In this document: positions 49,711 through 60,401 of the stretch, piece after piece
Numbering within the stretch: the first letter of the stretch is position 1
How the letters are laid out: each line of letters begins with the position of its first letter
DNA from: Dryomyza anilis
Lineage: Eukaryota; Arthropoda; Insecta; Diptera; Dryomyzidae
DNA length: 64,000 bases
Assembly: GCA_951804985.1 (NCBI GenBank)
Contig: OX638134.1
Coordinates: 7,957,017 to 8,021,016, forward strand
Direction: 5' to 3'
The notes under the pieces: generated by a model
What the model was told of the DNA's origin: nothing
The model's database searches: none
What the model saw: only the letters and a program-made list of their open reading frames with translations
Position numbers and translations under genes: made by a program

Positions 49711-50284
49711 ACAATCTTAATGATCTCATCTTCCCATCAATCCTATAACTACACAATTCTCCCATTTCCAAAAACACTTACATCGTTCTAAAGTGTACAA
49801 CAATTAATTGAACATAGAAAAAAACGAGAAAAAAAAAAAAAAAACGAAACCAATCGATACGAAATAGCGCACGAGCGCACACGACAAATGACAAACGGCA
49901 ACGTATGAAAATTCAATTGAGCGTCACTCTCTGTGGCGCAACTAATGAGTGCAACGCGGTGGAGAGTATTTTCATTGATAGTAAACGACGGCCAAGTTAT
50001 AGATATTGATTTCGGGAGGTTATAGTATTCGATGCGGGAAATTTTGATAATGTTGTTCGTGTGTCATTAGTTTCAATCAGATGTCAATTTAAAAGTGCAT
50101 TAAATGGAATCTTCTGCCAGAGTTCGATTTCCTTCTGTGCCCTATATAAATGTGCAATTGATGTAAAACACTAAATAAATTTTGTGACAGATGATATTTT
50201 TATAAATGAGTAATTAATATGTTTTACTCAAAAGATTAAAAGAAACCTGGTACTTTATTTCTAAATATAATGAATCCCTAATAA
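49711..50284. other. Unique DNA between satellites
   Basis: This is mixed sequence with a GC-moderate patch at 49850-50040. No frame or repeat stands out. Confidence 0.6.
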
Positions 50285-53200
50285 CTAATTTCCTAACTTA
50301 TTCAAGAACTAAGTTCCTAAAGAACTAAGTTCCTAAAGAACTAAGTTCGTAAAGAACTAAGTTCTAAATAACTAAGTTCCTCAAGAACTAAGTTGCTAAA
50401 AAACTTAGTTTCTAAAGAACTAAGTGCTAAAAGGACTAAGTACGTAAAGGACTAAGTTCGTAAAGAACTAAGTTCTTAAAGAACTAAGTTCTTAAAGAAC
50501 TAAGTTCCTAAAGAACTAAGTTCCTAAAGAACTAAGTTCCTAAAGAACTAAGTTCCTAAAGAACTAAGTTCCTAAAGAACTAAGTTCCTAAAGAACTAAG
50601 TTCGTAAATAACTAAGTTCCTAAAGAACTAAGTTCCTAAAGAACTAAGTTCCTAAAGAACTAAGTTCCTAAAGAACTAAGTTCCTAAAGAACTAAGTTCC
50701 TAAAGAACTAAGTTCCTAAAGAACTAAATTCCTAAAGAACTAAAGAACAAAGTTACTAAAGAACTAAGTTCCTAAAGAAATAAGTTCGTAAAGAACTAAG
50801 TTCGTAAAGAACAAAGTTCCTAAAGAAATAAGTTCCTAAAGAACTAAGTTCCTAAAGACCTAAGTTCCTAAAGAACTAAGTTCTTAAAGAACTAAGTACC
50901 TTAACAACTAAGTTCATAAAGAACTAAGTTCATAAAGAACTAAGTTCATAAAGAACTAAGTTCGTAAATAACTAAGTTCCTAAAGAACTAAGATCGTAAA
51001 GAACTAAGTTCCTAAAGAAATAAGTTCCTAAAGAACTAAGTTCCTAAAGAACTAAGTTCCTAAAGAACTATGTTCCTAAAGAACTAAGTTCCTAAAGAAC
51101 TAAGTTCCTAAAGAACTAAGTTCGTAAAGAACTAAGTTCCTAAAGAAATAAGTTCCTAAAGAACTAAGTTCCTAAAGAACTAAGTTCCTAAAGAACTAAG
51201 TTCGTAAAGAACTAAGTTTCTAAAGAAATAAGTTCCTAAAGATCTAAAGTTCCTAAAGAACTAAGTTCCTAAAGAACTAAATTCCTAAAAAACTAAGTTC
51301 CTAAAGAACTAAGTTCCTAAAGAACTAAGTTCCTAAAGAACTAAGTTCCTAAAGAACTAAGTTCCTAAAGAACTAAGTTCCTAAAGAACTAAGTTCCTAA
51401 AGAACTAAGTTCCTAAAGAATTAAGTTCCTAAAGAACTAAGTTCCTAAATAACTAAGTTCCTAAAGAACTAAGTTCGTAAATAACTAAGTTCCTAAAGAA
51501 CTAAGTTCTTAAAGAACTAAGTACCTTAACAACTAAGTTCATAAAGAACTAAGTTCATAAAGAACTAAGTTCATAAAGAACTAAGTTCATAAAGAACTAA
51601 ATTCGTAAATAACTAAGTTCCTAAATAACTAAGTTCCTAAAGAACTAAGTTCCTAAAGAACTAAGTTCCTAAAGAACTAAATTCCTAAAGAACTAAATTC
51701 CTAAAGAACTAAAGAACAAAGTTACTAAAGAACTAAGTTTCTAAAGAACTAAGTTCGTAAAGAACTAAGTTCGTAAAGAACTAAGTTCCTAAAGAAATAA
51801 GTTCCTAAAGAAATAAGTTCCTAAAGAACTAAGTTCCTAAAGAACTAAGTACCTTAACAACTAAGTTCATAAAGAACTAAGTTCATAAAGAACTAAGTTC
51901 ATAAAGAACTAAGTTCTTAAATAACTAAGTTCCTAAAGAACTAAGTTCGTAAAGAACTAAGTTCCTAAAGAAATAAGTTCCTAAAGAACTAAGTTCCTAA
52001 AGACCTAAGTTCCTAAAGAACTAAGTTCTTAAAGAACTAAGTTCATAAAGAACTAAGTTCGTAAATAACTAAGTTCCTAAAGAACTAAGTTCGTAAAGAA
52101 CTAAGTTCCTAAAGAAATAAGTTCCTAAAGAACTAAGTTCCTAAAGAACTAAGTTCCTAAAGAACTAAGTACCTTAACAACTAAGTTCATAAAGAACTAA
52201 GTTCATAAAGAACTAAGTTCATGAAGAACTAAGTTCATAAAGAACTAAGTTCGTAAAGAACTAAGTTCCTAAAGAACTAAGTTCGTAAAGAACTAAGTTC
52301 CTAAAGAACTAAGTTCCTAAAGAACTAAGTTCTTAAAGAACTAAGTACCTTAACAACTAAGTTCATAAAGAACTAAGTTCATAAAGAACTAAGTTCATAA
52401 AGAACTAAGTTCGTAAATAACTAAGTTCCTAAAGAACTAAGTTCGTAAAGAACTAAGTTCCTAAAGAAATAAGTTCCTAAAGATCTAAAGTTCCTAAAGA
52501 ACTAAGTTCCTAAAGAACTAAGTTCCTAAAGAACTAAGTTCCTAAAGAACTAAGTTCCTAAAGAACTAAGTTCCTAAAGAACTAAGTTCCTAAAGAGCTA
52601 AGTTCTTAAAGAACTAAGTTCCTAAAGAACTAAGTTCCTAAAGAACTAAGTTCTTAAAGAACTAAGTACCTTAACAACTAAGTTCATAAAGAACTAAGTT
52701 CATAAAGAACTAAGTTCGTAAATAACTAAGTTCCTAAAGAACTAAGTTCGTAAAGAACTAAGTTCCTAAAGAAATAAGTTCCTAAAGATCTAAAGTTCCT
52801 AAAGAACTAAGTTCCTAAAGAACTAAGTTCCTAAAGAACTAAGTTCCTAAAGAACTAAGTTCCTTAAGAACTAAGTTCGTAAAGAACTAAGTTCCTAAAG
52901 AAATAAGTTCCTAAAGAACTAAGTTCCTAAAGAACTAAGTTCCTAAAGAACTAAGTTCTTAAAGAACTAAGTACCTTAACAACTAAGTTCATAAAGAACT
53001 AAGTTCATAAAGAACTAAGTTCATAAAGAACTAAGTTCATAAAGAACTAAGTTCGTAAATAACTAAGTTCCTAAAGAACTAAGTTCGTAAAGAACTAAGT
53101 TCCTAAAGAAATAAGTTCCTAAAGATCTAAAGTTCCTAAAGAACTAAGTTCCTAAAGAACTAAGTTCCTAAAGAACTAAGTTCCTAAAGAACTAAGTTCC

Positions 53201-53285
53201 CCAAGAACTAAGTTCCTCAAGAACTAAGTTCCGCAAGAACTAAGTTCCTCAAGAACTAAGTTCTTAAAGTTTCTAAGGAACTACA
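50285..53285 (+). repeat. 16-bp satellite GAACTAAGTTCCTAAA with ~320-bp higher-order repeat
   Basis: About 187 units of 16 bp. The unit holds the near-palindrome GAACTAAGTTC. Variant monomers recur in fixed order: TTCTTAAAGAAC, GTACCTTAACAAC, several TTCATAAAGAAC, TTCGTAAATAAC, TTCCTAAAGAAC, TTCGTAAAGAAC, TTCCTAAAGAAATAAG, AGATCTAAAGTTCC. The marker GTACCTTAAC starts at 50896, 51531, 51849, 52169, 52345, 52666 and 52971 (gaps 635, 318, 320, 176, 321, 305), so a unit of about 20 monomers is repeated with some loss. Confidence 0.96.
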
Positions 53286-54054
53286 GAATTCAATTCTTAA
53301 AAATAATCTCAAATTTTAGTTCTTAAAACTAATTTTATAATAAACTATATTACCAAATATTAAAATTGTTCTAAACATAAATTGTAAACTGTGTGTTCTT
53401 TACTCCAGAGTTAATATTAAATATTGACAACATTTTGTGAAAAATCACAAAACTGAAAACAAATAAATGCTTTTTACAAAAAATAAAATTAAAAAATTTA
53501 ATTTACAAAATGCGTCGGAGAGTTTTTATATCAATATTTATTTTTAAAGTTGAAAACGACAAATGAAATAAAATAAACAACAACTCAAATAAATAACATT
53601 GCAAAAGCAGACTTTGTATTATATTTGTTTGCTAAAATAATAGAAACAATTATTAATATTTTGTTAATATTTGCATAAAATTGAAAAATAAATAGAGACA
53701 TTTTATTTGAGGGTTTTATGTTGGGGGTGGTGTTAAAAAGGTAGCAAAGTATTGTTGGCTTTTTTAAGTATTATGAGTTGTAAATTTTATTTTGTATTTT
53801 GCTAATAATGTTGCAAAATTCAGTTGGTAATTTAGGCAACATTATGTGTGCTAAATATAATTATTAGCTGAACTGAAATTGAAAATTGTTTTTTAAGTGA
53901 CTTCATAATTACGATGTGATTAAAACTTGACTCATAATCAGAAACACATTAGTAATTTGCAAAATTTATAAAGTTTTTGGATTTGTTCAAATTAACATGT
54001 CTAATATATGGCAGCAAGTGGTGCTAAAGTTGGTGCGCACTGACAAAAACTAAA
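53286..54054. other. Upstream region of the DUF1091 cluster
   Basis: This is AT-rich sequence between the 16-mer satellite and the first DUF1091 start codon, presumably holding its promoter. I see no TATA box or initiator I would rely on. Confidence 0.5.
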
Positions 54055-54787
54055 ATGGTTGACAGGACTTGGGTATATATATTGCTGATTTGTTGCTGCC
54101 TCGCACAGGAGATTAAAGCATTAGTAAGTTTCATAAAAAGTATCGAAATGAATAAGACAAATTTGAATATATATCAAAAAAAAAAAAAAAATGGATACTA
54201 AATTAAAAATTTGATCCATAGCGTCCCTTTGAAGTACTTTGGCTGCGCAGCAAATGTCACGCCGTCGATCTGGAATACATCGATCATTTCGAATGTCCCA
54301 TTGTCGCAATGCCAAAAAATCGTGGCAATTATTTGAATATAAATATCATATTACATCGTACACTAAAACAGTTTTTTCTGAATTTTCGAATTATGGTACC
54401 GGGTCCATTTAATGGCAATATGGATCTATTGAATGTGACCGTCAATGCCTGTGCTCTGAGTAGTGCAAATACTCGCGGAAATCCTATTGTCAAGGCGGCC
54501 ATCAAAAAAATACTACAATCGGGTAATTTACCAAAAGACTGTCCCATGTTGGCGGTGAGCTTTAAACTAAATGTAGTATTTATCGAATTATAAAACTTTT
54601 TATTTTTCTTTTGTAGAATGTATCCTATATGGCAGATCATTTCACACTGAACCCTGACTATTTTCCGCCCTATACCAGCGATCTGAATTTTACTACGAGC
54701 TTCCAATTATTATCAGAACATATGAGGGTGATGGCTAATGCAGATATTGAGGCAGGAGTTATTCGAAAGAAGAAAAAGAACAACTAA
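54055..54787 (+). CDS. DUF1091 family secreted protein, gene 1 (190 aa, three exons)
   Basis: Exons are 54055-54123, 54222-54554 and 54617-54787, with introns of 98 and 62 bp that begin GTAAGT and GTGAGC and end in TAG; all joins are phase 0. Exon 1 encodes a signal peptide (Met, then WVYILLICCCLA). Exon 2 carries SKC and FEC cysteines, a Leu-Asn-Val-Thr core with NAC, and ends KDCPMLA. Exon 3 starts NVSYMADHFTLNPDYFPPY, the C-terminal block typical of Pfam DUF1091 in flies, and ends in a basic KKKKNN tail. Four cysteines could form two disulfides. The product is probably secreted. Some family members (CheB) act in gustatory perception, but this one cannot be assigned. The start is the only in-frame ATG before the hydrophobic stretch. 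Confidence 0.88.
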
Positions 54788-54825
54788 ATATGCATTATAC
54801 CAAAAAAATATAAAATTTTAAATTT

Positions 54826-56412
54826 CTTTTGAGTGAAAGATTTAATTTTTAAGTGAAAATTCAATATGGAATTTTTATAGAAAAATTAATTTTTAGTGAT
54901 AAATGAAGTTTTTAATAAAATATTGAATTTTTACTGAAAAATTAAATTTTTTGTGAAAAATTGAAATTTTTGTGAAAAATTGAAATTTTTGTGAAAAATT
55001 GAAATTTTAGTGAAAAATAGAATTTTTAGTGAAAAATTTAATTTTTAATGAAAAATTGAATTTTTAGTGAAAAATTGAATTTTTAGTGAAAAATTAAATT
55101 TTTAGTGAAAAATTAAATTTTTAGTGAAAAATTGAATTTTTAGTGAAAAATTAAATTTTTATTGAAAAATTGAATTTTAAGTGAAAAATTGAATTTTAGT
55201 GAAAAATTCAATTTTTAATGAAAAGTTGAATATTTAGTGAAAAATTGAATATTTAGTGAAAAATTGAATTTTTAGTGAAAAATTGAATTTTTAGTGAAAA
55301 ATTGAATTTTTAGTGAAAAATTTAATTTTTAGTGAAAAATTGAATTTTTAGTGAAAAATTGAATTTTTAGTAAAAAATTAAATTTTTTGTGAAAAATTGA
55401 ATTTTTAGTGAAAAATTGAATTTTTAGTGAAAAATTGAATTTTTAGTGAAAAATTGAATTTTTAGTGAAAAATTGAATTTTTAGTGAAAAATTGAATTTT
55501 TAGTGAAAAATTGAATTTTTAGTGAAAAATTGAATTTTTAGTGAAAAATTGAATTTTTAGTGAAAAATTGAATTTTTAAGTAAAAAATTGAAGTTATAGT
55601 GAAAAAATTATTTTTTAGTGAAAAATTGAATTTTTACTGAAAATTAAATTTTTAGTGAAAAATTAAATTTTTAGTGAAAAATTGAATTTTTAGTGAAAAA
55701 TTAATTTTTTATTGAAAAATTGAATTTTAAGTGAAAAATTGAATTTTAGTGAAAAATTCAATTTTTAATGAAAAGTTGAATATTTAGTGAAAATTTGAAT
55801 TTTTTGTGAAAAATTGAATTTTTAGTGAAAAATTGTATTTTATTTAGTGAAAAATTAAATTTTTAGTGAAAATTTGTATTTTTGGTGAAAAACTGAATTT
55901 TTAGTGAAAAATTTAATTTTTAGTGAAAATTGAATTTTAAATGAAAAATTGAATTTTTAGTGAAAAATTAATTTTTTAGTGAAAAATTAATTTTTTAGTG
56001 AAAAATTAATTTTTTAGTGAAAAATTAAATTTTTATAGAAATTTAATTTTTAGTGAAAAATTAAATTTTTAGGGAAAAATTGAATTTTTAGTGAAAAATT
56101 GAATTTTTGGGGAAAAATTGAATTTTTAGTGAAAAATTGAATTTTTAGTGAAAAATTGAATTTTTAGTGAAAAATTGAATTTTTAGTGAAAAAATGAATT
56201 TATAGTGAAAAATTGAATTTGTAGTGAAAAAATTCAATTTTTAGTGAAAAATTCAATTTTTAGTGAAAAATTCAATTTTTAGTGAAAAATTCAATTTTTA
56301 GTGAAAAATAAAATTTTTAGTGAAAAATAAAAATTTTAGTGAAAAATTAAATTTTTAGTGAAAAATTAAATTTTTAGTAAAAAATTTTAAGAGATAAATA
56401 TAATTTTTAGTG
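54826..56412 (+). repeat. 19-bp satellite between DUF1091 genes 1 and 2, + orientation
   Basis: GAATTTTTAGTGAAAAATT for about 1.59 kb, beginning some 40 bases after the stop codon of gene 1 and ending about 290 bases before the start of gene 2. A block with TTTTTATTGAAAAATT, TTTTAAGTG and AAAAGTTGAATATTTAG variants occurs at 55145-55260 and again at 55690-55790, so part of the array was duplicated at a distance of about 545 bp. Any 3' end of gene 1 probably falls inside it. Confidence 0.96.
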
Positions 56413-56703
56413 AAAGTTTAAACATTTTTATTTTACAAACTAAAAACAAAAAATATATACTTTCAAAAAGGCTCTTACATTTATTTTTAAAATTTTAAAT
56501 ATATTTTTAATAATGAACTCATTTAAATTGCTTTTGTGCATTAATACTTTGGCATTAACTACACGACAAAATGGCGTAAACAAATTGCTTTTTAAATAGC
56601 GACGCCGCAGCAATTGCAATTAAATGAGTCGTCGACGACAGAGCAAAAAATCCGAAAAAAACCGGAGTTACGAATGAATTAAAATGCTTTTAATTAAAAG
56701 CAA

Positions 56704-58736
56704 ATGTGTTCATTCGCCGCTAAATACGCAACTCGCACACTGCCAACGATGTGGAAAATGTTGCAACTCTCGGGAATTCGTCAGGTGATGTTGCTGCTGT
56801 TGCTGATGTTGGTGCTGCTGCAGCAATTACCGCAAGTTGCACGCGCTTTGGTAGGTTGTGCTATTTGTGCCATTTGTGCTATTTCCGTTTCCGCTCTAAA
56901 TAATCATTCCGACAAAGTTATCAAAACTATGCCAGTTTTTTATTGTTTTCTTTATTTTATATATTTTTTTATATTTCTTTATTTTTTCTCTTAAAAAAAA
57001 TAGCCCCAACTCCAAGTGTCCATCCTGGATGCCAACTACAAGGTACACGACACACGCGTTATGGAACGTTTGGATTTAGCTTTGGTACAGCATCAGGGAC
57101 GTAAAGTCATCAACGCCACCTTCATGTATCGCGTTCCGTTGCTTAATATGCAGGTTAAATTTGTGCTGGACTTTTTGAAGGCGGACGGCACTCAGATGCG
57201 GCTCGTCGATGTGCAGTTAGATGCCTGCAAATTTCTCGAATCCGCTTATAATAAACAAAATCTGGCTCAGCATATTTTGCGTCGGTTGCAGCAATCGAAA
57301 TCGTTTCCGCGCAAGTGTCCAGTGGCGGCGGTAAGTTTTATAATGCGGATTATAACAGAATTTTTATTTAGATTAAGTGGTGGATTTTTTTTTTCTTTGA
57401 ATTGTGCACCGCAAGTTGCTCTATAATTTACTATATAATGTGCTCTATAATGTGCTTTATAATGTGCTATATAATGTGCTCTATATAATGTACTCTATAA
57501 TGTGCTATATAATGTGCTCTATAATGTGCTTTATAATGTGCTATATAATGTGCTCTATAATATGTTCTATAATGTGCTCTATAGTGTGTTCTTCAATGTG
57601 CTCTATTATTTACTCTATAATTTGCTCTATAATTTGCTCTCTAATATGCTCTATAATGTGTTATATAACATGTTCTATAACGTGTTCTATAACGTGTTTT
57701 ATAATTTTTTCTATAATGAGTTCTATAATGTGCTGTATAATGTGCTCTATAATGTGCTCTATAATGTGCTAAATAATTTACTGTATAATTTGCACTGTAA
57801 TGTGCACTGTAATGTGCTCTATGATATGCTATATAATATATTTTTCAATTTTTCCTATAATGTGCTTTATAATGAGCTCTATAATGTGCTCTATAATGAG
57901 CTATATAATATGCTCTATAATGTGCTTTATAATGAGGTCTATAATGTGCTCTATAATGTGCTCTATAATGTGCACCTATGATGTGCTCAATAGTGTGTTC
58001 TTTAATGTGCTCTATTATTTACTCTATAATTTGCCTTCTGATATGCTCTATAATGTGTTTTATAACATGTTCTATAACGTGTTCTATAACGTGTTTTATA
58101 ATTTGTTCTATAATGAGTTCTATAATGTGCTCTATAATGTGCTCTATAATGTGCTCTATAATTTGCTCTATAATGTGCTAAATAATTTACTATATAATTT
58201 GCTCTGTAATGTGCTCTGTAATGTGCTCTGTAATGTGCTCTGTAATGTGCTCTATGATATGCTATATAATATGTTTTTCAATTGTTCCTATAATGTGCTT
58301 TATAATGAGCTCTATAATGTGCTCTATAATGTGCTCTATAATATGCTCTATAATGTGCTTTATAATGAGCTCTATAATGTGCTCCATAATGTGCTCTATA
58401 ATTTGGTCTATATGAAATTCTCAATGGTGTGCTTTATTGAGTGATTTCTTGTGTGTTATAAGATGCACTCTATAGTGCACTTTATTTGTACTTTTATGCA
58501 CCCTTTTTAAACTTAAACCTAAATTTCATTTCATTTATCTTTCTTATTTTTTTCAGCATCGCGCCTACAAAATGGAAAATTTTGATATGTTATTGGAACA
58601 GTTTCCTGGGTTTCTGCCCAACTTCGAATTCATCACTCACACCACATTAATGACAAATAACAAAAAGATTTATGAATTGAACATTAAGGGTGCGGCTAAG
58701 AAGATGGAGGGCAAAAAAGGAAACTGGCTGACATAG
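56704..58736 (+). CDS. DUF1091 family secreted protein, gene 2 (217 aa, three exons, repeat-filled intron)
   Basis: Exons are 56704-56850, 57004-57330 and 58557-58736; introns are 153 and 1226 bp with GTAGGT and GTAAGT donors and TAG and CAG acceptors, all phase 0. The Leu-rich signal sequence begins after codon 16; an in-frame ATG at 56749 (MWKM) would give 202 aa and a more normal signal peptide, so it may be the true start. Exon 2 aligns with genes 1 and 3 and ends RKCPVAA; exon 3 starts HRAYKMENFDML and has the FPGFLP motif of the family. Unlike its neighbours, it has no cysteine in the first half of exon 2 and keeps only DAC and KCP. The second intron is almost entirely a 12-bp minisatellite. 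Confidence 0.87.
57412..58440 (+). repeat. 12-bp intronic minisatellite CTCTATAATGTG, about 85 copies
   Basis: The unit CTCTATAATGTG (variants TTT, ACA, GAG) fills the second intron of gene 2. Period 12 keeps frames open and yields L-Y-N-V or M-C-S-I ladders of up to 214 codons, which are not proteins. A run of distinctive variants (TAGTGTGTTCTT, ATTATTTACTC, CATGTTC, CGTGTTC twice, CGTGTTTT) begins at 57582 and again at 57991, so a block of about 409 bp was duplicated. Confidence 0.95.
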
Positions 58737-59469
58737 TTCGGTACAGAACATTGTTGGTTAAACTTTTAAAGATATAATTTTGTTTTTTTGTATTTTTTGT
58801 GATTTATGTCTTTATATACTTAAAATAATTGCTATATTTAACATTTTATTTATATAGATATTTATTTATAAAATATAATTCGCTATTAATACATTATGAA
58901 GATAATTGATGCGTGACAAATGAATATAATAACATTTTGTTAAAAGCTTTTTATAATGTTTATATAAAATACTTTTAGTCAAACAATTTATAATTTTAAT
59001 GACATATTTAAAACCAAATATTATGTTTAATTGCAAATAGCAATTAATTGCAAATTAAATACTTTATGTTTTATTTTTAAAAACACAAACTAGATTTCTG
59101 TGCACAGAAAAAAAAAATTACTATACAAAATATAAATAAAAATGTTTTTAAAATAAATATTTATGTATATTATTTATGTCCAAATGCAAATTTGTTTTAA
59201 CTAAATTTATGTGTGGAACATAACTTTATTAATTTCACTGTATTTCTAAACAAAACTTTAATACATTTGTATTAAAATAAAAACATTTTGTCTTAATACG
59301 TCCTTGAATTGATTTAGAATTAAATACAGCAATCAAATTAAAACTTTGAAGATTTTGTTAATTTTGAATACGCAAAAAATATATATTAATTGATCTAGAA
59401 AAATATAATGATTCGGCAATTGTTGTCAAAAGGTATCGAATTAGCTAATGTGTGCTATCAGCAAATACT
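58737..59469. other. Intergenic region after DUF1091 gene 2
   Basis: AT-rich sequence without repeats or frames of note. I see no strong AATAAA near the stop codon of gene 2. Confidence 0.55.
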
Positions 59470-60194
59470 TAGGGGAGCCTGGAGTAAAGTGGGACATGGG
59501 GTAATGTGGGAATTTGCAATTTTTGAACATGAAAAACAAAAACAAATGTCAAGTGCTTCTTAATATGGCAACAACTTTTTCAAAAATGGTTATAATCAAA
59601 ATAATACCATTTTATTACATTTTAAGAACAAGTGAAAAAAAAAATTTAAAAGTTTTTTTTAAAGTGTGCTGTTGTTTGGTTTCAAAAAATGGTAATTTTT
59701 GTCGTTTTTAATTAGCAAGGTGTGTTTAAAATGATCGGATATAGTATATCTTTTGAAATACGAATGAGTTTTACAAATAATTTAACATATTTTAAATGGT
59801 GCTAAGTCAAATTGCGATATTGGGGTAAAGTGGGAAACACATTCAGGGACAAAGTGGGAAACTTCAAAATGTTTACCAAAATGCAATTTTAGTCTTTCTA
59901 CTGCAACAAGTTCAAAATTGAGCTGTTTTAAAAAATCGCTCATAAATATAGTAAAAGGCATATAAATGGAATTTTTTTAATGCAAAAAGTTAGATCATAA
60001 AACAGTCTGAGGAATAGAACCAGTCTATGGAATAGATTTTTCAAAATATAAATGGAATTTTTTTTAATGCAAAAAGTTAGATCATAAAACAGTTTACTGA
60101 ATAGATTTTTTAAAAGAATTTAATAAATTATTTAAATTTACTTTTTTTTTTGAGGAAAATTAAAACGTGTCCCACTTCACCACAGGCTCCCCTA
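59470..60194. mobile_element. 721-bp TA-flanked inverted-repeat element (non-autonomous, Tc1/mariner-like target)
   Basis: The element runs 59472-60192 between TA dinucleotides (59470-59471 and 60193-60194). Its left end GGGGAGCCTGGAGTAAAGTG is matched, with two or three mismatches, by the reverse complement of its right end, continuing to GTGGGACA on both sides. GTAAAGTGGGA-type motifs also occur inside, at about 59820-59860. A stretch of about 47 bases is directly repeated (59960-60006 and 60046-60093). The 65-codon frame at 59514-59711 is not a transposase. It fits a MITE mobilised in trans by a TA-targeting transposase. Confidence 0.85.
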
Positions 60195-60401
60195 TATATT
60201 ACCACTTTATACACATTTAAAATAGCATCTATTCATATTATATCTAATAAAATTCCATTAAATAATTATAAAATATTTTTTTATCGAAATGGCTTTATAA
60301 TTGTTAATCATTATTATTGGTTTTGAAAAAATACAAAATTTTGTATCGCATTTTATTTAAGTGACATTAGATGTGCATTTGGACATTTATCTCGTAACGT
60401 A

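Noticed and set aside
50285..53285. CRISPR-like regular array
   Set aside because: There are no unique spacers: the whole unit is repeated, the host is a eukaryote, and no cas genes are present.
54329..54706. 125-codon minus-strand frame
   Set aside because: Shadow of the exons of DUF1091 gene 1.
57404..58444. Overlapping frames with M-C-S-I and L-Y-N-V ladders, up to 214 codons
   Set aside because: They are products of the 12-bp minisatellite inside the second intron of DUF1091 gene 2.
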